This document shows, piece after piece, positions 1 to 8,012 of a DNA stretch of 39,569 nucleotides; within the stretch, counting starts at the first letter, position 1; each line of letters starts with the position of its first letter. Position numbers and translations under genes: made by a program. Below the pieces are notes generated by a model that worked only from the letters and a program-made list of their open reading frames with translations, ran no database searches and was not told the origin of the DNA. Source of the stretch: JTS-RE37 sp041743425 (GTDB lineage Bacteria > Bacteroidota > Bacteroidia > Flavobacteriales > Flavobacteriaceae); the NCBI GenBank assembly GCA_041743425.1, contig JBGTMS010000050.1, forward strand, positions 1-39,569, in the 5' to 3' direction.

Positions 1-1
1 C

Positions 2-490
2 TTGATGCTGGCGGTAGAAACAAATAGTCCGCAAGTGGTGGAATTTCTTCTGAAAAATGGTAGTGAACCATCGGCGATAGATAATCACGGAAATAGCATG
101 GCCTATTATTTGGCGGTATCGTATAAAAGCGAAAAACCAGAGCCATTCAATGAAAAACTGAAATTACTTGATGATATGGAAATACCTCTCAATACAGTTC
201 AGGCCGAAGGCAATACCCTAAATCATATAGCGGTTCAAGAAAATAATATGGAACTGCTGAAACGCCTGGTTGATTATGATATCCCCGTTAACGCTAAGAA
301 CGAAGAAGGTCTGACGGCCTTACACCTGGCTGCTATGAAAGCTGAAGATGACCAAATGATGAAATATCTTATTTCCATAGGAGCTGATCCACAACTCAAA
401 ACGGATTTTGATGAAACGGTTTATGATCTGGCGAGCGAGAACGAACTTCTAAAAAAGCAAAACGTTGCCCTGAATTTTTTAGATAAATGA
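2..490 (+). CDS. Ankyrin-repeat protein, C-terminal part (5' end outside window)
   Basis: The reading frame is open at the left edge, so this is the C-terminal portion of a longer gene; the TTG or ATG at the edge need not be the true start. The visible 162 residues carry about four ankyrin repeats, seen as recurring helix pairs such as VVEFLLKNG, LNHIAVQENNMELLKRLV, LTALHLAAM and MMKYLISIGADP, each followed by a short N/D-G turn. Ankyrin repeats bind other proteins, and no catalytic residues are visible. The stop codon overlaps the ATG of the DUF2271 gene by 4 bp (ATGA), so the two are probably translationally coupled and belong to the same operon as the PepSY reductase. Whether it is exported cannot be told because the N-terminus is missing. 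Confidence 0.85.
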   Translation: MMLAVETNSPQVVEFLLKNGSEPSAIDNHGNSMAYYLAVSYKSEKPEPFNEKLKLLDDMEIPLNTVQAEGNTLNHIAVQENNMELLKRLVDYDIPVNAKNEEGLTALHLAAMKAEDDQMMKYLISIGADPQLKTDFDETVYDLASENELLKKQNVALNFLDK

Positions 491-975
491 AACATTTAGA
501 CAAGATTATCCCGGCCTTACTGCTTACAGGCCTTCTTTTTTCCGGATTTAAAGAAATCAACACCAAAGCTGTTAAATGCCTGATCCAGATGAGCAATTAT
601 TCCGGGGAAGGCGCTTATATCGTGGTTTCCCTGATAAACCCATCTGGAGAGTATGAAGATACCCTTTATGTGCAGGGAAAAGATAGTGAGTGGTACAGTG
701 AAATTCCGGAATGGTGGAAGTTTTATGGCAAAAACCGTCCGGATATTAATGCCATTTCAGGGGCTACCGTCAGCGGGGGCGAACGCACTATTAGTGTCTT
801 ACAGATTCCTGTAGATAAAATCGATCAGGGCTTCAGCCTGCGATTTGAAACCTCCGTGGAAGATCAGGAATATTACAAGGACGACCTTCAATTCCCTCTG
901 ACTTCGGAAAACCTGGCCAATAAAAAAGAAGGAAAAGGGTTCATTCGTTACGTTCGTATGCTGCCTAATGACTGA
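487..975 (+). CDS. DUF2271 secreted protein, possible flavin carrier
   Basis: The 162-residue protein has an N-terminal hydrophobic export signal (residues 6-20). The body resembles the DUF2271 family: a beta-rich domain with paired tryptophans (W69, W76, W77) and a NAISGAT segment at residues 88-94. DUF2271 genes commonly lie beside PepSY membrane proteins and ApbE flavin transferases in Bacteroidota and Proteobacteria. The SGAT segment resembles the D-x-x-S/T-G-A-T site to which ApbE attaches FMN, but the expected Asp is Asn here. The protein probably works in the periplasm with the downstream membrane reductase, 34 bp away. No ApbE gene is visible in the window. The family call is good; the flavin role is inference. 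Confidence 0.75.
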   Translation: MKHLDKIIPALLLTGLLFSGFKEINTKAVKCLIQMSNYSGEGAYIVVSLINPSGEYEDTLYVQGKDSEWYSEIPEWWKFYGKNRPDINAISGATVSGGERTISVLQIPVDKIDQGFSLRFETSVEDQEYYKDDLQFPLTSENLANKKEGKGFIRYVRMLPND

Positions 976-1009
976 TGTCCCAATAAATAAGGGATTAAAA
1001 TAGTTTTTT

Positions 1010-3205
1010 ATGACCCTTTCTATATGGCGGTATAGTCATTTACTATTGGCCATTACTTCCTCTGTATTTCTTCTGATTGCCTCGGTCACCGGAGTTATCT
1101 TAGCGCTGGAACCCATTACCCATCAGGCCAAAGGTTATGCAATTCAGGATTGGGAAGAGATTTCCCTGGCCACCACCCTTCGGGGGCTCAAGGAAAGCTA
1201 TGATGAGGTCTTCACTCTGGAAGTTGAATCTTCCGGTTTTGTAAAAGCTTCCGTGCTGACGGCAGACCTGGAAAATCTGGACCTATATATTGATCCACGC
1301 ACCGGGTATCAATTGGGAAGGGTGGCGAAAAGACCTTATATCTACAGTTTTTCGACCAATTTACATCGCTCTCTTTTTCTTAAAAGTACAGGTCGTATTT
1401 TCGTGGGACTAATTTCCTTCTTTCTTTTTTTGATTGCCATTACCGGCATATGCTTATTGGCAAGACGGCAGGGTGGCTTTAAACGCCTGCTTTCAAAAGT
1501 TCGTCAGGAGTACTTTGAAATGCGATACCATGTTATTTTAAGTCGATGGTTGTTTATCCCCATTGTGGTCGTCGCCCTGACAGGGGTATACCTTTCAGCT
1601 GCCACGTTTGAGTTGTTGCCTGATTCCCGGATTCAGCCTCGGGAAATAACAACCCTACAGGATTCCGAGATTTTTGATAACGTTTGGGAAATTCCGATTT
1701 TCAAAGAAGTAAAATTGGAAGAAGTAAGGAGAGTAGATTTCCCATTTTCGGAGGATCCTGAAGAATATTATCAGATTGCCCTTCAGGACAGCGAGATTAA
1801 AGTAAACCAACAAACCGGGGTTATAATAAGCAGAGCTATTTACCCATTCGTTCTACTCGCCTCACGTTTGAGCCTGGTACTGCATACCGGAGAAGGAAGT
1901 GTTTTGTGGTCTTTTATTCTTCTTCTCACCAGCGCTTCTATCCTGTTCTTTATGTACTCCGGATTTACGATAGCACTGAGGCGCAGGAAAAAAACAAAAA
2001 TTGAAGCGGCGATGACTGATGCAGACGCGAGCGAGTTCATTATTCTGGCCGGCTCAGAAACCGGGACCACATATGACTTTGCAAAGCGGGTGTACAGTGC
2101 CCTGACCAGGGCAGGTAAAAGTGTTTTCCTTACGGACCTTAATTCGTACGTCCCCTTCGCAAAGGTGCGGCAGTTAATCATCCTTACCTCCACTTATGGC
2201 AAAGGTGAACCTCCAGCAAATGCGAGAAAGTTCAGAACTATTTTTCCGGCAGTTGACCAAAAGAAAGAGATCGGGTATTCCATCATCGGATTTGGCTCAA
2301 AGGATTATCCTGATTATTGCCGATTTGCGCAGGATGTTGAGGGTCTTTTAGCGGAACAAAAGGGGTTTCGCGCCATCTTGCCGCTTGCCATGATCAATAA
2401 AGCCAGTTTTTACGAATTGGAAACCTGGGCAAGGCAATGGAGTGAACAAGTGGGTGTTCCCATTTCAGTAGAACCTCCTCAAATGAAAATAGAGCAGGGT
2501 AAGCAAATACTACTTACTGTTGTAGAGCGATCAGAGTTGAATGTGGACCAAACCTTTTTACTTCGTTTGAGCCCGAATCGAAAAATAAAATTCACCTCCG
2601 GAGATTTGCTCTCCATCTTTCCAAACGATAACACCAGCGCCCGTCAGTTTTCCATAGCACGAATAGACACCGATATTCTGCTGAGTATTAAGAAACGTGA
2701 ATCCGGAATTGTTTCCACTTTTCTCTATGGCTTGAAAGAAGGAGACAATATACGAGCCGCCATTGAGCCCAATCCCCACTTTCATTTTCCAAAGAATGCC
2801 GCGTCCGTCATCCTGGTAGGAAACGGCACCGGCATCGCCCCTTTCCTAGGGATGATTGGATCCAATAAAGATGCCGACATCCGGTTATACTGGGGAGGAC
2901 GCACCATGAAGTCATTTGAGATCTATGAAGAAAGTCTGAAAAGGTCCATTTCACAAAAGTCAAATTTCTCCATTTACAAAAGCTTTTCCAGAGAGGAATC
3001 AAAGAAATACGTACAGGATCTGGTAGCTCAGGACGGCGATAGTTTTGTAAAGAATTTTGAAAATGGGGGAACCTTGATGATTTGTGGGTCATTAGCCATG
3101 CAGCATGCCGTACTGGACACCCTTGAAATCCTACTGAATGGGAGCACCTCTATCAATCTTCAAATGCTTGAAGCCAACGGTCAAATAAAGATGGATTGCT
3201 ATTAA
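1010..3205 (+). CDS. PepSY-membrane / flavodoxin / FAD-NADPH reductase fusion
   Basis: The 731-residue protein has two halves. Residues 1-330 form a PepSY-associated membrane unit with four helices (about 11-33, 130-152, 180-203, 298-326). Four histidines near the membrane edges (H10, H119, H174, H292) are candidate heme ligands. Residues 340-480 are a flavodoxin domain with the FMN loop GSETGTT, STYGKGEPP and FGSKDY. Residues 490-731 are a cytochrome P450/sulfite-reductase-type domain with RQFS (FAD), GNGTGIAPF (NADPH) and an aromatic C-terminal end (DCY). The likely path is NADPH to FAD to FMN to heme and across the membrane. Databases often label such proteins sulfite reductase alpha subunit, but the membrane half argues for a metal- or flavin-reducing role. 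It sits downstream of the DUF2271 gene in the same operon. Confidence 0.88.
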   Translation: MTLSIWRYSHLLLAITSSVFLLIASVTGVILALEPITHQAKGYAIQDWEEISLATTLRGLKESYDEVFTLEVESSGFVKASVLTADLENLDLYIDPRTGYQLGRVAKRPYIYSFSTNLHRSLFLKSTGRIFVGLISFFLFLIAITGICLLARRQGGFKRLLSKVRQEYFEMRYHVILSRWLFIPIVVVALTGVYLSAATFELLPDSRIQPREITTLQDSEIFDNVWEIPIFKEVKLEEVRRVDFPFSEDPEEYYQIALQDSEIKVNQQTGVIISRAIYPFVLLASRLSLVLHTGEGSVLWSFILLLTSASILFFMYSGFTIALRRRKKTKIEAAMTDADASEFIILAGSETGTTYDFAKRVYSALTRAGKSVFLTDLNSYVPFAKVRQLIILTSTYGKGEPPANARKFRTIFPAVDQKKEIGYSIIGFGSKDYPDYCRFAQDVEGLLAEQKGFRAILPLAMINKASFYELETWARQWSEQVGVPISVEPPQMKIEQGKQILLTVVERSELNVDQTFLLRLSPNRKIKFTSGDLLSIFPNDNTSARQFSIARIDTDILLSIKKRESGIVSTFLYGLKEGDNIRAAIEPNPHFHFPKNAASVILVGNGTGIAPFLGMIGSNKDADIRLYWGGRTMKSFEIYEESLKRSISQKSNFSIYKSFSREESKKYVQDLVAQDGDSFVKNFENGGTLMICGSLAMQHAVLDTLEILLNGSTSINLQMLEANGQIKMDCY

Positions 3206-3401
3206 GGCAGGATCTGATTCGCTGAAATGCTAATTTCAGAGTATATAAATCCCAACCCATCCCCCGGACTTTTAAATCCGAAAATCCAATTGATTACTTA
3301 CCTTTGAATGAGAGGCTTAGAATCGCCTTATGCCATTTTTAAAAGTCGTCCTAGTCCTTTTATCAAAACAGAAAGATCGACAGCAATAAATGTGAAGGAT
3401 A

Positions 3402-3893
3402 ATGAAATTTACCGCCATCCTGATTATATTCCTGTCGATCATTTATGGTCCTGCTGAGGCGCAAACGCAGCCCTTTATAGGTAAGTTGAAGCCATTTGAA
3501 GGTGCATGGAAAGGTGAAGGAAAATTATTCGGTTCCCCGGCCACATTTCAGTTAAGCTTTAGTTTTGAACTAAATGACAACTTCCTTCAATTAAAGTTTC
3601 GAAATGCATATACTGCACAGAATGATTCATATGCCATGGATGCATTAGCCATGTATAAAATGGAAAGCGATAGTACGCTAACGGGCAAGTGGTTTGATTC
3701 GCGCGGAATGATGTTGGATCTGACTTCAACACTTAAAAACAACATCCTTACATCGCTATGGAGTAACGATCGGGAACAGGGTCAAACCGTATATCAAATG
3801 ATCAATCAGAACCAATTATTGGTAAAGGACTATGTTTACCGCAGCAATGAATGGGTGTTGTTTGGTGAAGCAAACTACAGGAAGGAGAACTGA
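3402..3893 (+). CDS. Secreted lipocalin-like/DUF1579-like protein
   Basis: The 163-residue protein has a clear signal peptide (residues 1-20, ending AEA before Q). The mature part is a run of amphipathic beta strands starting with a conserved F-E-G-x-W-x-G-E-G segment, which is typical of lipocalin-like or heme-binding-like barrels (DUF1579/THAP4 style). No catalytic motif is visible. It stands alone, about 200 bp after the reductase gene and convergent with the ankyrin gene that follows. The fold call is from pattern only, and the ligand is unknown. Confidence 0.7.
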   Translation: MKFTAILIIFLSIIYGPAEAQTQPFIGKLKPFEGAWKGEGKLFGSPATFQLSFSFELNDNFLQLKFRNAYTAQNDSYAMDALAMYKMESDSTLTGKWFDSRGMMLDLTSTLKNNILTSLWSNDREQGQTVYQMINQNQLLVKDYVYRSNEWVLFGEANYRKEN

Positions 3894-3989
3894 TAACAGA
3901 TGGTAGCTTTAATTTCTGTGAGTCAAATATCTTCCATTGATATATTTTCGACTTTTACTATTGCTTAACACCTTTCGATTTCAGCTATT

Positions 3990-4442
3990 CTAAAACTCCT
4001 TTCGCTTCCTTCCCAACCTTTCTGCGTGCTCAAGTAAAGTTATTCCATGTGGTCCTTTACTTTGAAGAATTGCGGGGTAAGTTGACACCATAGATGTAAC
4101 TATATCAAGATTACCCAACATCGCAGCGCAAAATATATCCATGCGTGCGCCATTTTGTATTAAAAATGCGGCAATGTCACGCTCTCCCATATGGGAAGCC
4201 CCAATCAGTGCAGTTTCAAAATCGCCCTTGCCCCAATCCCCACCGGCGTTTATCAGACCAGATGTTTCTTCCAGCATTTCTTTAACTGCAGTTAAATCAG
4301 AAAGGCCTTTACTGACGAACTGCATTACCATATCATCCTTTAAGGCGGGTGGTCTTTCTTGTTGCTGAGCGTAAGAGTGCGGCAGTAATAAAAAGGTCCC
4401 TGCACTTAAAACACCGGTTTTTATGAACTTCTTTCCATCCAT
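3990..4442 (-). CDS. Small secreted ankyrin-repeat protein
   Basis: The 150-residue protein begins with GKKFIKTG followed by a hydrophobic stretch, like a degenerate twin-arginine signal with KK in place of RR, and a likely cleavage after YAQ. The mature part has about three ankyrin units (TALIGASHMGERDIAAFLIQNGA, split here around residues 85-107; a second unit from about 112; and a last one with ITLLEHAERLG). The predicted location is periplasmic. It lies near the ankyrin gene at the left edge, but on the opposite strand. No partner can be assigned from sequence. Confidence 0.75.
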   Translation of the reverse strand: MDGKKFIKTGVLSAGTFLLLPHSYAQQQERPPALKDDMVMQFVSKGLSDLTAVKEMLEETSGLINAGGDWGKGDFETALIGASHMGERDIAAFLIQNGARMDIFCAAMLGNLDIVTSMVSTYPAILQSKGPHGITLLEHAERLGRKRKEF

Positions 4443-4826
4443 ACTTTAAATCTATAACAAGTCAGATTGCCGAACTTATTATAAATCTTAAAAAATTAAT
4501 TTAACATGAATAGAGGTTAGCTTTTTATGTCGAAAATTCTTTTTCCCTAATCCTAAAGGGCAATCACTTTCTCTATCAGGGCTGCCATTATAGGATTTTT
4601 CCTCCCTTTTAGGGTATGGGAACAGAAAAATCCGGTTTCATTAGCTTATCCCTTATTCACATTAATTCATGTAATCAAGTACATCCAGTAACAATTTATT
4701 GTATTCCCAATTGTATTTTCAGATTACAGAAAGCAGAGATAGCCAAGGGTCATTTCAGCCAACCATCCACGTGAATGTACAAAGAATCAGGTTTTACAGA
4801 AGTATTTGGGGCCGTGTCAAACTTAT
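4443..4826. other. Intergenic region with structured repeats
   Basis: This is a 384-bp AT-rich stretch with no credible ORF. It lies upstream of the ankyrin gene and downstream of the LuxR-type regulator, both on the minus strand. It contains a 9-bp inverted repeat (GGATTTTTC at 4593-4601, GAAAAATCC at 4625-4633) that encloses a second small hairpin, CCCT-TTT-AGGG, at 4604-4614. A related CCCT...AGGG pair lies near 4546-4561. The promoter of the ankyrin gene should lie in this region, but no clear -7 element was found. Confidence 0.5.
4593..4633. repeat. Inverted repeat with nested hairpin
   Basis: Two perfectly complementary 9-base arms (4593-4601 and 4625-4633) flank a 23-base interior that holds its own CCCT/AGGG hairpin. 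It has no long T run directly after it on either strand, so it is not a standard intrinsic terminator. It could be an operator or RNA structure downstream of the LuxR-type gene. Confidence 0.45.
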
Positions 4827-5777
4827 CTAGCCATTGACAAGCTGCACCAGTTTCATCCGGCTGTTAATGCCGATTTTAGTATAAATACGGTGGGTATGGT
4901 CCTTCACCGTCTGAAGGCTGATAAATAATTCATCAGCGATCTGTTGGTTGGTCTTGCCCTCGCAAATCTTATCAATAATGTCCCTTTCGCGTTTGGTTAT
5001 CTGGTAAGTAATACAGAGGTGCTCTTTTTTATCTTCGCTTGGAGATCCGGCAGTAATTGGGGGAAATAACTGGTCTCCCTTTATCCGGAGGTAGAAAATT
5101 GGTATTATGTTAGTAAGGAAATACAGCAAAACAAAAAGGCCCCCCTCCCATCCCCCGGTGTTCACAAAACTAAGAACCAAGCCCCGGATTATACAACCGA
5201 TGGCCATCAAAACAAGGTACACATAGATCTCATGTTTCCGGGACGGGCTACCGCCTGAAACCTGCCAGAAAGCCTTCCATACGAATATCGACACGTACAC
5301 GCTATCCAGAAGCAGGATGCCACTCACAACCATCCATTGATGGGTCAGATGAAATATATTAAAATCTTTGAATAGAAACACGTAAGAACCCCATATAACC
5401 GGGATTGCCAGGAAGAGGATCAGGCTGTGAATACCAAATTGTAGCCTTGCAGTGAAACGATGTCCTGATAATGAATAGCTCATATTTACGAGCATGATAG
5501 ATGCCAGAAGGAGGAATGGGATGCTTATCATCGGCATAAGGATGATGACACTGGGGATGATGCCGGAGTCCAGTTGCAGGGCAAAAAGCAATGTTTGCAT
5601 CATCTTCTGCGCCATGACCCCGTAAAAGGCAAACCCGTAAAAGGTGATTAAATAATAAAAGTAATACTTCAGAAATGGGCTATCATAGCTTTGCAACATC
5701 TCATAAGTCAGTAGGGTTGCCGCTATTGCAACGGCCACACAGAGGATTCCGACAAGGACGACTAATATGGGTGTCAA
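4827..5777 (-). CDS. Membrane-anchored LuxR-family regulator (7 TM + HTH)
   Basis: The 316-residue frame has about seven hydrophobic helices in residues 1-235, then a linker and a LuxR/FixJ-type helix-turn-helix in roughly 250-315. The HTH shows the hallmark residues: TKRERDIIDKICEGKTNQQIA, broken here at about residue 271, then ELFISLQTVKDHTHRIYTKI. It has no receiver domain, so it appears to be a one-component membrane sensor-regulator. The frame starts with TTG at 5777; no ATG precedes it before the in-frame stop at 5796-5798. The next ATG is at residue 27 and would remove most of the first helix, so the start is uncertain. It is transcribed divergently from the membrane protein at 5921, with a palindrome between them. 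The signal it senses is unknown. Confidence 0.85.
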   Translation of the reverse strand: MTPILVVLVGILCVAVAIAATLLTYEMLQSYDSPFLKYYFYYLITFYGFAFYGVMAQKMMQTLLFALQLDSGIIPSVIILMPMISIPFLLLASIMLVNMSYSLSGHRFTARLQFGIHSLILFLAIPVIWGSYVFLFKDFNIFHLTHQWMVVSGILLLDSVYVSIFVWKAFWQVSGGSPSRKHEIYVYLVLMAIGCIIRGLVLSFVNTGGWEGGLFVLLYFLTNIIPIFYLRIKGDQLFPPITAGSPSEDKKEHLCITYQITKRERDIIDKICEGKTNQQIADELFISLQTVKDHTHRIYTKIGINSRMKLVQLVNG

Positions 5778-5828
5778 TGGATAGGTTTTTCGATGTTAAA
5801 AGTATAGAATGGCAATCAATACCCTACC

Positions 5829-5840
5829 CTACCATGGTAG
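5829..5840. promoter_or_regulatory. 12-bp perfect palindrome, candidate LuxR-type operator
   Basis: CTACCATGGTAG is a perfect 12-bp palindrome in the 143-bp divergent intergenic region between the membrane LuxR-type regulator and the polytopic membrane gene. It overlaps a further 6-bp inverted repeat (GTAGTG 5837-5842, CACTAC 5854-5859). Dimeric LuxR/FixJ proteins bind dyad-symmetric sites, so autoregulation and control of the neighbour are plausible. The assignment is inference. Confidence 0.45.
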
Positions 5841-5920
5841 TGAATTTTCAAAACACTACTTAAGTTGGAAGGATATCTCTTAAATGCCAAGTACATTTAA
5901 GGCATCAATAACTAGTGTTT

Positions 5921-6613
5921 ATGGAACTGTTACCTCAACAACTAATGCCCAGAATCACTGTGTCCGGAAGTTATCATTATGCCTGGAAACAATTGGGTAA
6001 GTACTTCCTCTTATTTTTTGTCATTGCCCTACTCCTCAGTATCGCAGACGCTCCCACTTCCGTAGGCAAAGATGCCGACAAGGATGTCGGTCCTTATTGG
6101 GTGATGCTGCAAATGGTGGTGGTCGCTTACTGGTTTCTGATACTTCCTGTATTTAATTATGGCGGCGACCTGCTATACCTGCAGGGGGTCAGGAACGAGA
6201 AGATGGATTTAACCACCCTGCTCTCTGGTTTCAGGGAAAACTATCTGAGTATTATTTTGACTCACCTGCTGTGTTTTACCCTGATAGGCATCGGATTCAT
6301 TTTCCTTATTATTCCCGGGATCATCCTGGCTTGCCGGCTGGTCTTTGTTTCGTATCTGGTCATGGATAAGCGACTGGAACCAGTGGCGGCCATCGAAAAG
6401 AGCTGGGCAATGACCCGGGGACACGGATGGAAGATTTTCTGGATGGCTATGCTGGGCATCCTTATTTTTATCGCAGGCATCATATGCTTTATCGTAGGTG
6501 CCTTCATATCCTACATGTGGATCAAGGCCGCTTTTGCATCTCTCTATTATGCTATCGACCTACAGGAACATGCACAGGTTACTTACGGACCGAAATCCGG
6601 GGCGCCCATTTAA
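5921..6613 (+). CDS. Polytopic membrane protein (DUF975/YciC-like)
   Basis: The protein has about 230 residues. The frame also allows a GTG start two codons earlier (5915); ATG 5921 is preferred. Four to five long hydrophobic segments are seen (about 25-42, 65-90, 105-150, 170-215). The motif VSYLVMDK followed by A-I-E-K-S-W-A-M-T-R-G-H-G-W-K-I-F is characteristic of the DUF975/YciC-like family of membrane proteins, where it joins the two halves. Flavobacterial members are sometimes mislabelled as carotene monooxygenases, and nothing here supports an enzyme. It is divergent from the membrane LuxR-type regulator and may be its target. Confidence 0.75.
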   Translation: MELLPQQLMPRITVSGSYHYAWKQLGKYFLLFFVIALLLSIADAPTSVGKDADKDVGPYWVMLQMVVVAYWFLILPVFNYGGDLLYLQGVRNEKMDLTTLLSGFRENYLSIILTHLLCFTLIGIGFIFLIIPGIILACRLVFVSYLVMDKRLEPVAAIEKSWAMTRGHGWKIFWMAMLGILIFIAGIICFIVGAFISYMWIKAAFASLYYAIDLQEHAQVTYGPKSGAPI

Positions 6614-6973
6614 TTCCGACTTAATTCGATTGCAATTTAATTTATCGTATCAACTTCGAATATTTTCAACTCAGTTCGTATCAAAACCCAGTTATTATTT
6701 ATTGAATATTATTATTGAAAAAGGCAGCAGGGATTTTTAAGGAATAAATAGAAAGGCAAATTTAATAACCGGGATTAAAATAATCCGGATATTAGGTCAT
6801 GTTTGCATGATGTGAAAATGGTTTCTTTTTTAGAAAGATTTTTTGCAGCCTGAATCCGATGTGCCAACAATATGTATCTTACACCGTGAAATGCACAATT
6901 TGATTTCTCTTAGGGAGAACTGCAATCAAAAAGGTTATCAATGCGAATTGAACAAACTAAAAACAGGCGTTAT
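6614..6973. other. Intergenic region, AT-rich
   Basis: This is a 360-bp non-coding stretch between the membrane protein and the META lipoprotein. It holds a small hairpin at 6769-6788 (GGATTA-AAA-TAATCC with an extra outer CC/GG pairing) that lacks a following T run. The ORF that runs from inside the membrane gene to 6740 is a frame shadow. The lipoprotein promoter probably lies in 6850-6970, but I cannot place it with confidence. Confidence 0.45.
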
Positions 6974-7405
6974 ATGAGTAATAATGCAGGTTTCCGAAAG
7001 CTGACATGCCTCCTGCTAGTCGTTTTCTCAGCCTGCAAAGTCGTCAAAACCGATCAGGGAGATGCCTTGCCTGGCAACACCTGGGAACTCGATTATATCA
7101 CCGGACCCAGGATTGCTTTTGAGGGACTGTTCCCTGACAAGAAGCCACGGATTACTTTTGACAGCGCTGCAGGTAAAGTTGCCGGGAACAGTGGGTGTAA
7201 CGGCTATACAGCCGACTATGCATTGAAAGGGCCATCCCTTACTTTTGGTCCTCCGGGACCCGCGACTAAAATGTATTGCGGAGAAGGTGAATCCCGCTTT
7301 CTGGAGATGATGCAGGAGGTGGATGGCTACGAAATTGATACAGAAGGCCGGCTGCATTTTATGACTGCTGAAATGCCACTAATGCGCTTTCGCAAAATAA
7401 ATTAG
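6974..7405 (+). CDS. META/HslJ-like lipoprotein
   Basis: The protein has about 143 residues from ATG 6974, which starts directly before a lipoprotein signal ending FSAC; the upstream ATG at 6941 would add 11 charged residues in front. The mature part is a META domain: NTWELDYI at its start, GNSGCNGYTADY in the middle, T-K-M-Y-C before a Glu-rich helix, and L-M-R-F near the end. META/HslJ proteins are small envelope beta proteins linked to stress or drug tolerance in some bacteria, with no known enzyme activity. The next lipoprotein starts 8 bp after its stop, so they are probably cotranscribed. Confidence 0.83.
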   Translation: MSNNAGFRKLTCLLLVVFSACKVVKTDQGDALPGNTWELDYITGPRIAFEGLFPDKKPRITFDSAAGKVAGNSGCNGYTADYALKGPSLTFGPPGPATKMYCGEGESRFLEMMQEVDGYEIDTEGRLHFMTAEMPLMRFRKIN

Positions 7406-7412
7406 AAATCAG

Positions 7413-7880
7413 ATGAAGAACGTACTGCTTTTCTGCCTTGGCATTGTACTACTATTGAATTGCAAAAATGCTCAGAAGCCGGCCGAGGCGCCATCAGAGG
7501 GAACAAATTCTCAGGAAGGCAAACCTACTTCCTCGCTGGTCATAGGATGTTATGCTTATGATGGAAATGGCAGTAGCGTCCAGTTCGAAATTACATCAGA
7601 TGTAAATCCTGTTAAAGGTCACCTGAATTATATGCTCGCTGAAAAGGATCGGAATACGGGAACTTTCTCCGGAAACTTAAAGGATGGAAAATTAATTGGC
7701 ACCTATACGTTTCAGTCGGAAGGGACCGGAAGCCAGAGAGAGGTGGCATTTCTCCTGAAGGAGGGTCAACTTATTGAGGGTTATGGAGAAATGAATGAGA
7801 CTGGCAACGCTTTTAAGAACCGTGAGAATATCAGCTTTTCTTCAACCATGCCCCTTTCCCGAACCAATTGTCAACAGTAA
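7413..7880 (+). CDS. Hypothetical lipoprotein
   Basis: The 155-residue protein has a short signal and a lipobox (LLLNC, Cys near residue 17), then a low-complexity Ala/Pro/Ser/Gly linker. A beta-rich domain follows, starting with V-I-G-C-Y-A-Y-D-G-N-G and ending in R-T-N-C. Two internal cysteines could form a disulfide. Phrases such as GCYAYDGNGS and L-I-G-T-Y-T-F-Q-S-E-G are typical of small Bacteroidota lipoproteins with lipocalin-like strands. The function is unknown. It is the second gene of a two-lipoprotein operon. Confidence 0.75.
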   Translation: MKNVLLFCLGIVLLLNCKNAQKPAEAPSEGTNSQEGKPTSSLVIGCYAYDGNGSSVQFEITSDVNPVKGHLNYMLAEKDRNTGTFSGNLKDGKLIGTYTFQSEGTGSQREVAFLLKEGQLIEGYGEMNETGNAFKNRENISFSSTMPLSRTNCQQ

Positions 7881-7958
7881 GCCGGATCAATTAAGATGAT
7901 CAGCGATTTGCAACGTTTAGATCATTCTTAATCGGATCAACCATTATTTCAATGTGAT

Positions 7959-7972
7959 TACCATATTTGGTA
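7959..7972. promoter_or_regulatory. Dyad upstream of dps
   Basis: TACCA and TGGTA are complementary 5-base arms around TATT, about 40 bp before the dps start codon. dps genes are usually stress or peroxide regulated, so an operator is plausible, but the arms are short and could be chance in AT-rich DNA. Confidence 0.25.
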
Positions 7973-8012
7973 CATTGTTGCTATATTGGTACTGTCTAAA
8001 AAGTACACTAGT

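Noticed and set aside
6769..6788. Hairpin as a terminator of the membrane gene
   Set aside because: It lies about 155 bp after the stop and has no T run.
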